Assembly: GCF_042684265.1 (NCBI RefSeq)
Contig: NZ_JBHULB010000017.1
Span: 62,001 to 126,000, forward strand
DNA: 64,000 nucleotides
DNA from: Croceitalea marina
GTDB lineage: Bacteria; Bacteroidota; Bacteroidia; Flavobacteriales; Flavobacteriaceae
Reading direction: 5' to 3'
Shown here: positions 36,447 through 44,473 of the stretch, in pieces
Position numbering within the stretch: the stretch's first letter is position 1
Layout of the letters: every line of letters begins with the position of its first letter
Notes under the pieces: generated by a model
Database searches by the model: none
Told to the model about the DNA's origin: nothing
Seen by the model: the letters and a program-made list of their open reading frames with translations, nothing else
Position numbers and translations under genes: made by a program

Positions 36447-37349
36447 TTATAAATCGTTAAACTGTACTGACTCAAACTCAGGGGAACCTTCAAACAGCTC
36501 ATCTAAAAGCCATTTATGCATAGCTCCGTAAATAATTAAAATTCGTTCTTCTTCGTTTTCAACCAAATTAGCGGTATTTACAAAAATGCGTGTGTTGCGT
36601 CTATACCAGTGCCCTGTTAAATCGGTTCCCATATAATTGTCATAGACACCCAAATTTACCATACCGGTCAACCATATTTGTTTGCTCCTTTTAGCATACT
36701 GTTCAGAATTGTATAACCCCAACACATCCAACACCGTATTGGTTTTTTGGATAGAGTCCAAATAATCATTAAAAGCTTTGTTGTCATCATCATAAGCATG
36801 CATTAATTCTTTTTGCCCCAATGAATCTGCAAAATTTTCCAAATCTTCATCATCATCCATTTCACTTATGGCTTCAGGCATTGGAGGTCTGTTATCTACA
36901 CAGTACAATTTATCATGATTTAGTTGTTTGGCCAGTCTAAACCCTATTTGAAATATCTCATTTTTTCTAATTTCCCAGCTATCATTCTTATACGCATTGT
37001 ACAGCGAATCAACTGTCGGTTGAACTCTTGGTTGCCATTCTACAGCAATTTTTGTTGGATTGAATTTTTTAAGGATTTTCATTAAACTGTCCAATTGCTT
37101 TTGATTGTCCTCAGAAAAAATATCCATCCTATTTTTTCCTTTTATATCACTTGCATCACTATTGGAGTCAAAGTGAAACGTGCCAAGAACCATTGCTTTG
37201 TGTTTTGGTTCCTCATCTAATGACGGTAAGCTTTCTACTAATGGATCTTGAGTCTCCATAACATTTACAGTTTGTACTTCTTCTTTTTTGCAAGCAGCAA
37301 AGGTCAATATGCCAACTAATACTCCAATTTTATTTTTAAATTTTCTCAT
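36447..37349 (-). CDS. DUF5694 lipoprotein (TraB/ChaN-like fold)
   Basis: A 300-residue lipoprotein (LVGILTFAAC, lipobox AAC near residue 20). The motifs are AMVLGTFHFDSNSD near residue 52, KIAVEWQPRV near residue 100, and IIYGAMHKWLLDELF near residue 280. A GxxH near each end with an acidic AVEW between them is the layout of the TraB/TIKI/ChaN/erythromycin-esterase superfamily. Function of DUF5694 is not known. It overlaps the S41 gene's end by 14 bases, so it is operon-linked. Confidence 0.78.
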   Translation of the reverse strand: MRKFKNKIGVLVGILTFAACKKEEVQTVNVMETQDPLVESLPSLDEEPKHKAMVLGTFHFDSNSDASDIKGKNRMDIFSEDNQKQLDSLMKILKKFNPTKIAVEWQPRVQPTVDSLYNAYKNDSWEIRKNEIFQIGFRLAKQLNHDKLYCVDNRPPMPEAISEMDDDEDLENFADSLGQKELMHAYDDDNKAFNDYLDSIQKTNTVLDVLGLYNSEQYAKRSKQIWLTGMVNLGVYDNYMGTDLTGHWYRRNTRIFVNTANLVENEEERILIIYGAMHKWLLDELFEGSPEFESVQFNDL

Positions 37350-38427
37350 CTGATTTAAACCATTTAATTGCTTCTATTACTTTTTTATCTTTTTCTAACT
37401 CATGAAAATTATCGTCTTCAAACAGATAAATATCTGGCCGTAAGAAGCTCATTTGATTGTTATTCCTGTCTTGTTCGTAGCCTATTGATAGGGTTAAGAT
37501 GATACCTAAAGGTTCTATGCCCTCACCAAACGGCAGACTGTATACTTCGTTTGCCGTCATTAAGCCTTTGCTTCGTTCCCCAATAAAAATAGTGTTGGGC
37601 CTTCCCTTAAATGCCAAACCCGTAATTTCACCAGAGCTTGCGGTAAACTGACTAGTCAGCACAGCTACTTTGGCATTGATAAGGTTTTTGGGAAGGCAAT
37701 AATTTTTTAATTCGGCCGCTCTATCTTTATCATAGTACACACCTCCATCTTTAATATACCAATCCGTAGTTTTATGCTGTTCTAAAACCGAGGCAAAAGT
37801 TCCTTCACCTAAAAATTGTTGAATTCCAGATATCATGGGAAACATATCTCCACCTCCATTTAACCTGAGGTCTAAAATCCATCCTTTGATATCATCAGAA
37901 TAGATATCACATATCATATCCTGAATTTCTTGGGATTTAGCGACTTCTTCCTCAAAATCATCACTTGATCTTAGATAAGGGATTCTTATATAACCATAAT
38001 CTTCAATGCGCTTGGCCATTAACACAGCTTCGCCTGTTTTATAAGCTTCTCTTAGGGTTTCTTTGGCTTCGGGCAATGTATCATTAAAATCGATGGTGGC
38101 GCTATATAATATTTTTCCGTGCCACATCATACTATGCTTATCTTCCATAGTATTAAAAATTTCTGAAAACACAGAAAAAATGGCCTCCAGACTATCCTTC
38201 TTTACATTTGGTTTGTAATAGGTGTCATGAATGTTTTCCCAGTCCAATTTATCTTTATATAACCCATGCCTTTTAATTATGGCAAAGGTCGAATCCAAGA
38301 AATAGGTAATACTATCCGATGTATTCTCTAACTCACTTATATCGAGTCTTTTTCTTGCATTGTTCGCTCTATCGCTACAACTTAGTATTGTTAAGGAACA
38401 ACTGATTATAATGGCTATTTTTTTCAT
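37336..38427 (-). CDS. S41 family peptidase (lipoprotein)
   Basis: A 363-residue exported protein from ATG at 38427 (MKKIAIIISCSLTILSC, lipobox LSC); an earlier start in the same frame is rejected. The C-terminal-processing-peptidase core shows GYIRIPYLRSSDDFEE, WILDLRLNGGGDMFPM, and VAVLTSQFTASSGEITGLAFKGRP with the nucleophile Ser264 and general base Lys274. No PDZ domain is seen. The family cleaves at hydrophobic C-termini or processes peptides. It overlaps the start of the DUF5694 gene downstream and follows the alpha/beta hydrolase by 31 bases. Confidence 0.85.
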   Translation of the reverse strand: MKKIAIIISCSLTILSCSDRANNARKRLDISELENTSDSITYFLDSTFAIIKRHGLYKDKLDWENIHDTYYKPNVKKDSLEAIFSVFSEIFNTMEDKHSMMWHGKILYSATIDFNDTLPEAKETLREAYKTGEAVLMAKRIEDYGYIRIPYLRSSDDFEEEVAKSQEIQDMICDIYSDDIKGWILDLRLNGGGDMFPMISGIQQFLGEGTFASVLEQHKTTDWYIKDGGVYYDKDRAAELKNYCLPKNLINAKVAVLTSQFTASSGEITGLAFKGRPNTIFIGERSKGLMTANEVYSLPFGEGIEPLGIILTLSIGYEQDRNNNQMSFLRPDIYLFEDDNFHELEKDKKVIEAIKWFKSDEKI

Positions 38428-38458
38428 CTTGAATTTTAAAGGGGCCTTCTGTAATAGG

Positions 38459-39775
38459 TTAGTTGACCATTTCCCATGCCCAATCAATAATTTGCTGGCT
38501 TATTTGGTCTTCCCATTTGCCGGGTTTAAAATTGAAACTATTACTGTAATTTGGATGAATGGTACTCCAATGGTCCAAATCTTTGTATTTGAATAATTCA
38601 TGGTTTTGGTGATTGTTCTTCTCTAAAACCGAGATAATCATATCATTATCATGTTCCGTCATTATCCAGTCATTGGTACCCCAACGTATCCTTGCAGGGA
38701 CTTTTAGGTTTTCCCAATGTTTTGCAAAATTAAAATCCTGCACTTGGTGATAATATGCCATAGGTCTACCATACATATGGTTTACCCCTTGTCTATGGTG
38801 TTTGGCGTATGTTGGGTTTTCCTGTAGCACCTCTTCAAAACTTCTTTTCTTAATCAACATTTCATAGTATAACGGAACGTAAACGGTATTCATCAAATCG
38901 TAAATTTCTTCTTGGCTTTTCCCCTCAATCTCCAGGATTCTTCGCTCTATCTCAAGCATATGCTCATACCAGGATTTAAAGAAGGTGCCGTCTGAAATTA
39001 CCCCTGCAAAGTCATATGTGGTGGCTAAGTAAGGTGCCAAGGCACTACCCATACTATTCCCATAAACTATTATTTTATCTGGGTCTACGTAGGGTTTGGA
39101 TTTTAGGTCTTTAATAGCAGTTTCATACCCATTTAGCTCTGTCAGGAAATCTATTTTGCCACAGTCGCCCTCACTATCGCCCACGCCGGGTTTTTCAATT
39201 CTATATAAAACCATATCCGACTTTTCAGCCAAATCTTGTATGAGTCTTATCCAATTATTACTTCTATCAGAATACTTTTCTACAGTTGAACAGCTCAAAC
39301 CTTGTATGAGTATGATTGCGGGGTGTTTTTTATCAAGATTACCATCTGGCACGGTAATTATGGAACGCTGTTTTATCCCAAAATCACTTGTTATGGAGGA
39401 ATAAATTGTTTTAACCCCTTTGTTGGTCTCAAAATCCAACGGTTTTAGACTAATCTGTTTTGTAATTGATTCTTGGCCTCTTTTAACTTTGATTGTTGTT
39501 TTTTGGTTGGATCTAATGCCGAAAACAATGGCACTCCAATCTTCTTGGTCAATTACATCCCTACCATTAACGGAAAGTATACGGTCATTTGGTTTTATCC
39601 CTGCTCTGTAAAGAGGAGAGTTACTTTCTATACTTTTTATTATAGCCCCTGGTACCGTGTTGTTTGGCCAAGAGATTTGAGCATCAAAAGTGGCCCTTCT
39701 GGGCAAATCTTGACCAAAAGAATACAAGCAACATAATAGGATAAGAAAAGAGTAGTATTGTTCTGTTGTTTTCAT
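38459..39775 (-). CDS. Exported PDZ-alpha/beta hydrolase fusion
   Basis: A 438-residue secreted protein with signal MKTTEQYYSFLILLCCLYSFG. Residues 35-115 form a PDZ domain (VPGAIIKSIESNSPLYRAG, DRILSVNGRDV). The alpha/beta hydrolase follows: ILIQGLSCSTVEKY near the oxyanion position, the nucleophile elbow VYGNSMGSALAPY (Ser241), and a C-terminal DLDHWSTI (catalytic His near 410). A PDZ fused to a hydrolase suggests recognition of a peptide end near the cleaved ester or amide. Substrate unknown. It is the second gene of the operon whose first is the ChaN/Ere-like gene at 39852. Confidence 0.82.
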   Translation of the reverse strand: MKTTEQYYSFLILLCCLYSFGQDLPRRATFDAQISWPNNTVPGAIIKSIESNSPLYRAGIKPNDRILSVNGRDVIDQEDWSAIVFGIRSNQKTTIKVKRGQESITKQISLKPLDFETNKGVKTIYSSITSDFGIKQRSIITVPDGNLDKKHPAIILIQGLSCSTVEKYSDRSNNWIRLIQDLAEKSDMVLYRIEKPGVGDSEGDCGKIDFLTELNGYETAIKDLKSKPYVDPDKIIVYGNSMGSALAPYLATTYDFAGVISDGTFFKSWYEHMLEIERRILEIEGKSQEEIYDLMNTVYVPLYYEMLIKKRSFEEVLQENPTYAKHHRQGVNHMYGRPMAYYHQVQDFNFAKHWENLKVPARIRWGTNDWIMTEHDNDMIISVLEKNNHQNHELFKYKDLDHWSTIHPNYSNSFNFKPGKWEDQISQQIIDWAWEMVN

Positions 39776-39851
39776 GTGTTAATTTTAAGAGTCCTATAAT
39801 CTTTGATTGAGATCAATACATCATTGAATTGCAAATGTTGATTGCTCCATA

Positions 39852-41060
39852 CTATCTATTAATTTTTCCTTTAGAATCGTTTGGTGATATTAAAAACCAA
39901 TCATAGTTTTTAAGTTCCCAAGCAGTGCCCTTATCCACAGACAGCCCTTGCTCTTCAACCATTTCTTTTAATGGTCTTAGGTCTATTAAAGCCCATTTGT
40001 CCTTTTTTCCCATTTGCATTAAAAAGCTGGTATTACTCCAACCACTTTTGTTTATCTGATCTTGGCCATTTTTATAGCGCCTTACGTGCCTAATTGCTAA
40101 AAATTGTGTGTTGTTCGCTTTTGCTTTTTCGTGTAAATGGCGCCCTACATCGTACCTGCCATAAATGGAGTTGCCATGTGTTAAGTGCACGCCCCCTAAT
40201 TTTGCTAGGACCTTTGGAAGCTTTTCTTTTTGGGTGGCTATACTATATAGGCTATCAAACTTTCTCCTCATATATTTGACTCGTGCGGCACTACCACCTT
40301 TTTTTTGTACAAACCAACAATAGATATTCCAGGAGTTTGTTAGTTCTTGAGCATAATTATTTAAATATTGTTCCTTAGAAACTTCATTTAAGAAGCGGTT
40401 TATCTTGGTATTGTTAAGCAACCAACAGTATTTGGATTTACCTGAAATTTTATCCTTAAAAACAACACTTGTCATCTCTTTTTGAGCCTCATTGTACAAT
40501 TGGTAAATTACATCCGATTTGGTTGATAATTGGTACATTTTATCCAAATGCATCAAATAAGAAAATTCGTATTCCCTATCTATTCCCCAGAGATTAAATT
40601 CCAGTCGTGCAGACTCTTCAATAAATTTGGCATCAGCAATTTTGTCAACAAAAATGAAGGGCAGATATGGAAACTTGCTCTTCCCATACTTCTTATTTAA
40701 ATCTTTTATTTTTGACATTATTGCCGTAGGCTCCTTAAAACCTTCTTCTAGAATTGTAGCGGCATAGTCGCCTACTTCAAGAGCAAAATGATTGAATCCA
40801 TTAGATTTCAAAATTCCCAAAAAAGAAGAAGTAAAAAGACTTAATTGTTCTGATTGATGCACCTCGGCTATCCCAATAAACTGATTTTTATCAGCTTCTT
40901 CATTTAAAATGGACAAAACATTTTCTGAAAATTGCAACTCCTCTGAAACCGAAAAGTATACGGTTTCTTTTTCTACATCTTCCAACGTTAACTTATTTTG
41001 GGCTTTAATTCCCAAAAAGGCAAAGAAAAGTATCGTTACAAAAAAAGTATTTAGTTTCAC
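39852..41060 (-). CDS. Erythromycin esterase/ChaN-like exported protein
   Basis: A 402-residue secreted protein (signal MKLNTFFVTILFFAFLGIKAQ). Motifs match the erythromycin-esterase/ChaN/TraB fold: FIGIAEVHQSEQ near residue 62, FNHFALEVGDYAATILEEG near residue 90, FNLWGIDREYEFSYL near residue 150, and KLGGVHLTHGNSIYGR near residue 295. The acidic and His positions expected to hold a metal or cleave a lactone are present. Related enzymes hydrolyse macrolides or bind haem, so a true resistance role is not shown. First gene of the operon, with a -7 element at 41096-41103 and divergent from lytS. Confidence 0.72.
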   Translation of the reverse strand: MKLNTFFVTILFFAFLGIKAQNKLTLEDVEKETVYFSVSEELQFSENVLSILNEEADKNQFIGIAEVHQSEQLSLFTSSFLGILKSNGFNHFALEVGDYAATILEEGFKEPTAIMSKIKDLNKKYGKSKFPYLPFIFVDKIADAKFIEESARLEFNLWGIDREYEFSYLMHLDKMYQLSTKSDVIYQLYNEAQKEMTSVVFKDKISGKSKYCWLLNNTKINRFLNEVSKEQYLNNYAQELTNSWNIYCWFVQKKGGSAARVKYMRRKFDSLYSIATQKEKLPKVLAKLGGVHLTHGNSIYGRYDVGRHLHEKAKANNTQFLAIRHVRRYKNGQDQINKSGWSNTSFLMQMGKKDKWALIDLRPLKEMVEEQGLSVDKGTAWELKNYDWFLISPNDSKGKINR

Positions 41061-41095
41061 AACAGGAATTTAGAATATGTAATTTACATACCCTA

Positions 41096-41103
41096 CAAAG
41101 CTA
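41096..41103 (-). promoter_or_regulatory. -7 element for the exported hydrolase operon
   Basis: On the minus strand TAGCTTTG, an exact TAnnTTTG, about 36 bases before the ATG at 41060. It faces the plus-strand promoter of lytS in a 217-base divergent region containing LytTR-site-like GTTA words (see findings). Confidence 0.45.
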
Positions 41104-41265
41104 AACCTGAGCGCTCTTCCCATAGTTAAGATTCCATCAAACGTTACATTCAAAAGATAAAACTGTTTACGTACAACACTTGTTATTTTGTTGTGCAGTT
41201 AAGGGGTTTTATAAGCAAAATAGTGCCCTTAATACTAAATTTTAAGTGATAGGTGGTTTTATAAT

Positions 41266-41273
41266 TACTTTTG
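41266..41273 (+). promoter_or_regulatory. -7 element before the LytS-like kinase
   Basis: TACTTTTG matches TAnnTTTG exactly and ends four bases before the GTG start at 41278. If used, the mRNA is leaderless or nearly so. Confidence 0.45.
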
Positions 41274-41277
41274 GAGT

Positions 41278-42318
41278 GTGAAAATTGATAATACTTTTAG
41301 ATATCATCTACTACTTGCAGTTGTCATAATTGTAATGGATTTTTATGTGGACTATGTGTTTAAAAGCAGAACTTATTTTTTGGAAAGCTTTACGCTACTG
41401 GGTATCATTTTTAAAATCACCTACTACACAGCATTTTTTTCTGTTTACGCCTTGAACTACAGGTTTATTTCGCCAAGGACCTTACCCAAAGGAAGGCTAT
41501 TATTGTTTGGCTTGGGCGTTATCACGCTGTTCTTTGTTTTTGCAGGTGTTAGATACCTATTGGAAGAAATCATAGTCTATCAATTAACAGGTTATCATAA
41601 TTATCCCGAAAGAAACAGAACATTTCAATACTATATACTTGATAGTTCATACTACAGCTTAAAATCCATTCTTTTTAGCACTGTTATGTATTTACTGTTT
41701 CTGTACTTAAGGAACAGCTCAAAAATGCATCGTTTGGAATTGGAACACCAAAAAGCCGAATTGGATATTTTAAAAGCACAATTAGAACCCCACTTTTTGT
41801 TCAACACCCTAAATGTTTTCTATTCAGAATTAGCTGAAAAACAACCCGAAACTGCCAAAGGTATTTTTAAACTGTCAGAACTTTTAAGATATCTTACATA
41901 CGAGGCAAAAAAAGACTTTGTGCCCTTAAAGAAAGAATTAAAATTTATTGAAGATTATATTTATTTATACCAAAAACGCTTTGAAAACAACTTGTTCTTA
42001 AATCTTAGCATTGAAGGCGAGATTGGTTCCCAAAAGTTACCCAGTTTAATATTGATTCACTTTGTAGAAAATATTTTTAAACATGGTATCACGAATGAAA
42101 AAAGAACTCCTGCAAAAATAGAAATATCGGTAGCGGAAAATTATCTTGTGGTACACACTGAAAATAAAATCTCTAATGTAAAAAACTACAGTACTACGGG
42201 TATTGGCAAAGAAAATTTAAAAAAAAGACTGCAATTGCTCTTTGGCAAGGATTATGAATTAAGTAGTAATGCGTTGGACAATATGTACTCTACATATTTA
42301 AAAATACCTCTAAAATGA
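41278..42318 (+). CDS. LytS-type sensor histidine kinase (HisK_2 family)
   Basis: A 346-residue membrane kinase starting at GTG 41278. About four transmembrane helices in residues 8-145 form the sensor. The HisK_2 phosphoacceptor is ILKAQLEPHFLFNTLNVF (His172). The ATP-binding part shows IEDYIYLYQKRF, LPSLILIHFVENIFKHGI (N box) and the variant G2 region GIGKENLKKRLQLLFG. This is the yehU/lytS class rather than the classic EnvZ type. It overlaps the response-regulator gene by four bases (ATGA), a translational-coupling arrangement. Ligand unknown. Confidence 0.9.
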   Translation: MKIDNTFRYHLLLAVVIIVMDFYVDYVFKSRTYFLESFTLLGIIFKITYYTAFFSVYALNYRFISPRTLPKGRLLLFGLGVITLFFVFAGVRYLLEEIIVYQLTGYHNYPERNRTFQYYILDSSYYSLKSILFSTVMYLLFLYLRNSSKMHRLELEHQKAELDILKAQLEPHFLFNTLNVFYSELAEKQPETAKGIFKLSELLRYLTYEAKKDFVPLKKELKFIEDYIYLYQKRFENNLFLNLSIEGEIGSQKLPSLILIHFVENIFKHGITNEKRTPAKIEISVAENYLVVHTENKISNVKNYSTTGIGKENLKKRLQLLFGKDYELSSNALDNMYSTYLKIPLK

Positions 42319-43022
42319 AAGTCTTAAAATGTTTAATCATAGATGACGAAGCACCAGCAATTAGATTATTGGAGTCTTATGTAAAAAAAGTGCCTTTTTT
42401 AAAATTGGTCGCCACATCCTCCAACCCCATAGAAGCCATTGCCATAATAGAAAAGGAAGAGCCCGATCTTGTTTTTTTAGACATACAAATGCCAACAATC
42501 ACTGGAATTCAGCTATCTAAAATCGTAAAAGATAAGGTCAAGATTATTTTTACAACGGCATACCCACAGTTTGCCATTGAAAGTTATGAGCTAAATGCTA
42601 CAGACTATTTGTTAAAACCATTTGAATTTGAACGGTTTTACACTGCGGTATTAAAAATTAAACCGTTCAAGAATAAGCAAAAAACAACCAATACCAATGA
42701 TTTTATTTTCATTAAAACGGATGGTAAGAACAACTTTAAAAGAGTCCAAATTAATGAGGTTTTGTACATAGAAAGTCTTAAAAATTATGTCTGTATTCAC
42801 CAAAAAGACAGTCAAATCATTACTTATAATACACTCAAACATTTTGAAACGGAATTGCCCGAATCACTATTTATAAAAATTCATAAATCCTACATCATAA
42901 ACATTGAAAGTATCCTTAAAACAGATTCCTTATCCGTATTAATGGTAAATGGTAAAGACCTTCCCATAGGAGATACTTATAAAAAAGCTTTTTTTGAAAA
43001 AATCAATTCCTTAATGCTATAA
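42315..43022 (+). CDS. LytTR-family response regulator
   Basis: A 235-residue regulator. The receiver domain has CLIIDDEAPA near residue 6, the phosphoacceptor Asp56 in DLVFLDIQMPTITG, and YLLKPFEFERF (Lys101). The LytTR DNA-binding domain is residues 130-233 (FIFIKTDGKNNFKRV, VLYIESLKNYVCIH and LFIKIHKSYIINIESI). It works with the LytS-like kinase upstream and may control the exported-hydrolase operon or its own promoter in the divergent region 41061-41277. Confidence 0.93.
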   Translation: MKVLKCLIIDDEAPAIRLLESYVKKVPFLKLVATSSNPIEAIAIIEKEEPDLVFLDIQMPTITGIQLSKIVKDKVKIIFTTAYPQFAIESYELNATDYLLKPFEFERFYTAVLKIKPFKNKQKTTNTNDFIFIKTDGKNNFKRVQINEVLYIESLKNYVCIHQKDSQIITYNTLKHFETELPESLFIKIHKSYIINIESILKTDSLSVLMVNGKDLPIGDTYKKAFFEKINSLML

Positions 43023-43179
43023 GGCCCTATTAAATGTAAGCAAAGGGGTTTGCGTGAATTAGCGATACTCTTTTTCAAGCAATTACTTGACGTTTTCTTC
43101 ACTTAGTTTAAAAAAACCATGAATAGCATTGGAGCTGTCACTTTTTTTGGAAGTACAGATTTTATCTTTTAGCAGGTTC

Positions 43180-44211
43180 TTATTTCTTAAACTTCAACAC
43201 CTCTGAACGTCCTTTTTTAAAGATTTTATTGCTGGCATGTTTTCCTTTACGAAGCTTTTTTTGCTCCTCATAAGGTAGGGCGTGAATTTCTTTACAATCA
43301 TCTGAACAACAATTGTTCATGGCCCTAGCACATTTCTCACATTGAATAAACAACAAATGGCATGCTTCATTGGCGCAATTCACATGCTCGTCACATGGTT
43401 TTCCGCATTGGTGACAATTGGCAATGATATCTTCAGATATACGCTCTCCCCTTCTATGGTCAAAAACGAAGTTTTTGCCTAAAAACTTGTTTTCCAGCTT
43501 CTTTTGGTTGACCTGACGGGTATATTCTATAATTCCACCTTCCAACTGATATACGTGTTTGAATCCCTTGTGTTTGTAATAGGCACTGGCCTTTTCACAA
43601 CGTATGCCCCCTGTACAATACATGACCAATTTTTTATCTTCTTTGTGGTCTGCCAAGTCTTTTTCTATAATATCCAGCGAATCACGAAAAGTATCGACAT
43701 CGGGTGTGACCGCATTTTTAAAATGGCCAATCTCACTTTCATAATGGTTGCGCATATCGACTAACACCGTATCTGGGTCTTCAATCAATTCATTAAACCG
43801 TTGTGCATCTACATGAATGCCTTTATTGGTAACATCAAAAGTCTTATCGTTAAGACCGTCAGCAACTATTTTTTGACGCACTTTTACTTTTAACTTTAAG
43901 AACGATTTATTGTCTTGCTCTATGGCAATATTCAGTCGTACATTTTTTAAAAAAGTAATGCTGTCTATATGTGTTTTAAAAGCATCAAAATTCTCTGCAG
44001 GAACAGAAAGCTGGGCATTTATGCCTTCATGGGCAACATAAATTCGCCCTAATACTTCTAAAGCATCCCAGTTAATAAAAAGATGATTTCTGAAAATTTC
44101 GGTATTACCGATGTGTGCATATTTATAGAAAGAGATAGTAAGCCGGTCTTTACCTGCTTCTTCTATTAATTTCTCTCTTTCTTTTGCACTTAATGTATTG
44201 TACAGTTGCAT
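43180..44211 (-). CDS. trhO: tRNA uridine(34) hydroxylase (rhodanese-type, TrhO)
   Basis: A 343-residue cytoplasmic protein. TrhO hydroxylates uridine 34 of tRNAs, giving ho5U. The N-terminal domain contains FYKYAHI, WDALEVLGRIYVAHEGINAQLS. The rhodanese domain has VLVDMRNHYESEIGHFKNA and the active-site loop MYCTGGIRCEKAS with Cys199. The C-terminal 60 residues are unusually Cys/His-rich (CHQCGKPCDEHVNC, CHLLFIQCEKCARAMNNCC), probably binding one or more zinc ions. The -7 element at 44244-44251 probably serves it. Confidence 0.9.
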   Translation of the reverse strand: MQLYNTLSAKEREKLIEEAGKDRLTISFYKYAHIGNTEIFRNHLFINWDALEVLGRIYVAHEGINAQLSVPAENFDAFKTHIDSITFLKNVRLNIAIEQDNKSFLKLKVKVRQKIVADGLNDKTFDVTNKGIHVDAQRFNELIEDPDTVLVDMRNHYESEIGHFKNAVTPDVDTFRDSLDIIEKDLADHKEDKKLVMYCTGGIRCEKASAYYKHKGFKHVYQLEGGIIEYTRQVNQKKLENKFLGKNFVFDHRRGERISEDIIANCHQCGKPCDEHVNCANEACHLLFIQCEKCARAMNNCCSDDCKEIHALPYEEQKKLRKGKHASNKIFKKGRSEVLKFKK

Positions 44212-44243
44212 GCTATACTAATATTTTAAGTTTTAAAGTGTCG

Positions 44244-44251
44244 CAAAAATA
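44244..44251 (-). promoter_or_regulatory. -7 element of trhO
   Basis: On the minus strand TATTTTTG, an exact TAnnTTTG, 32 bases before the ATG at 44211. It lies between the hairpin at 44265-44295 and the gene. Confidence 0.4.
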
Positions 44252-44264
44252 GGAATTAAATAAA

Positions 44265-44295
44265 AAAGGCGCACCTTGCTTTCGGGTGCGCCTTT
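44265..44295 (-). terminator. Minus-strand terminator hairpin upstream of trhO
   Basis: An 11-bp perfect stem, AAAGGCGCACC (44265-44275) with GGTGCGCCTTT (44285-44295), and on the minus strand a run of six T residues after it. The minus-strand gene it would end is not visible; see findings. On the plus strand there is no T run. Confidence 0.7.
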
Positions 44296-44460
44296 GACCA
44301 CTAACATTTCTTTTTCATAGAATAAAATAAGATACTGTGGTCTCAAAAAGTTTTAGAAACTATTTGACAAGTATTTGAATTAGCTACCTAAAGGATGTAA
44401 ACCTTTTAAAAAGGTTGCGTTGCCATTTTTAAATGCAAAAGAAATGGTATTTTAGTCGTC

Positions 44461-44469
44461 TAATTTTTG
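44461..44469 (+). promoter_or_regulatory. Candidate -7 element of recA
   Basis: TAATTTTTG (TA, three bases, TTTG), four bases before the recA ATG at 44474. It has one more spacer base than the consensus TAnnTTTG. No obvious -33 TTTG at the standard distance. No SOS-type palindrome was recognised. Confidence 0.3.
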
Positions 44470-44473
44470 AAAC

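Noticed and set aside
39852..41060. Confirmed macrolide (erythromycin) esterase
   Set aside because: Only fold-level motifs are shared; ChaN-type and other members of the superfamily have the same pattern.
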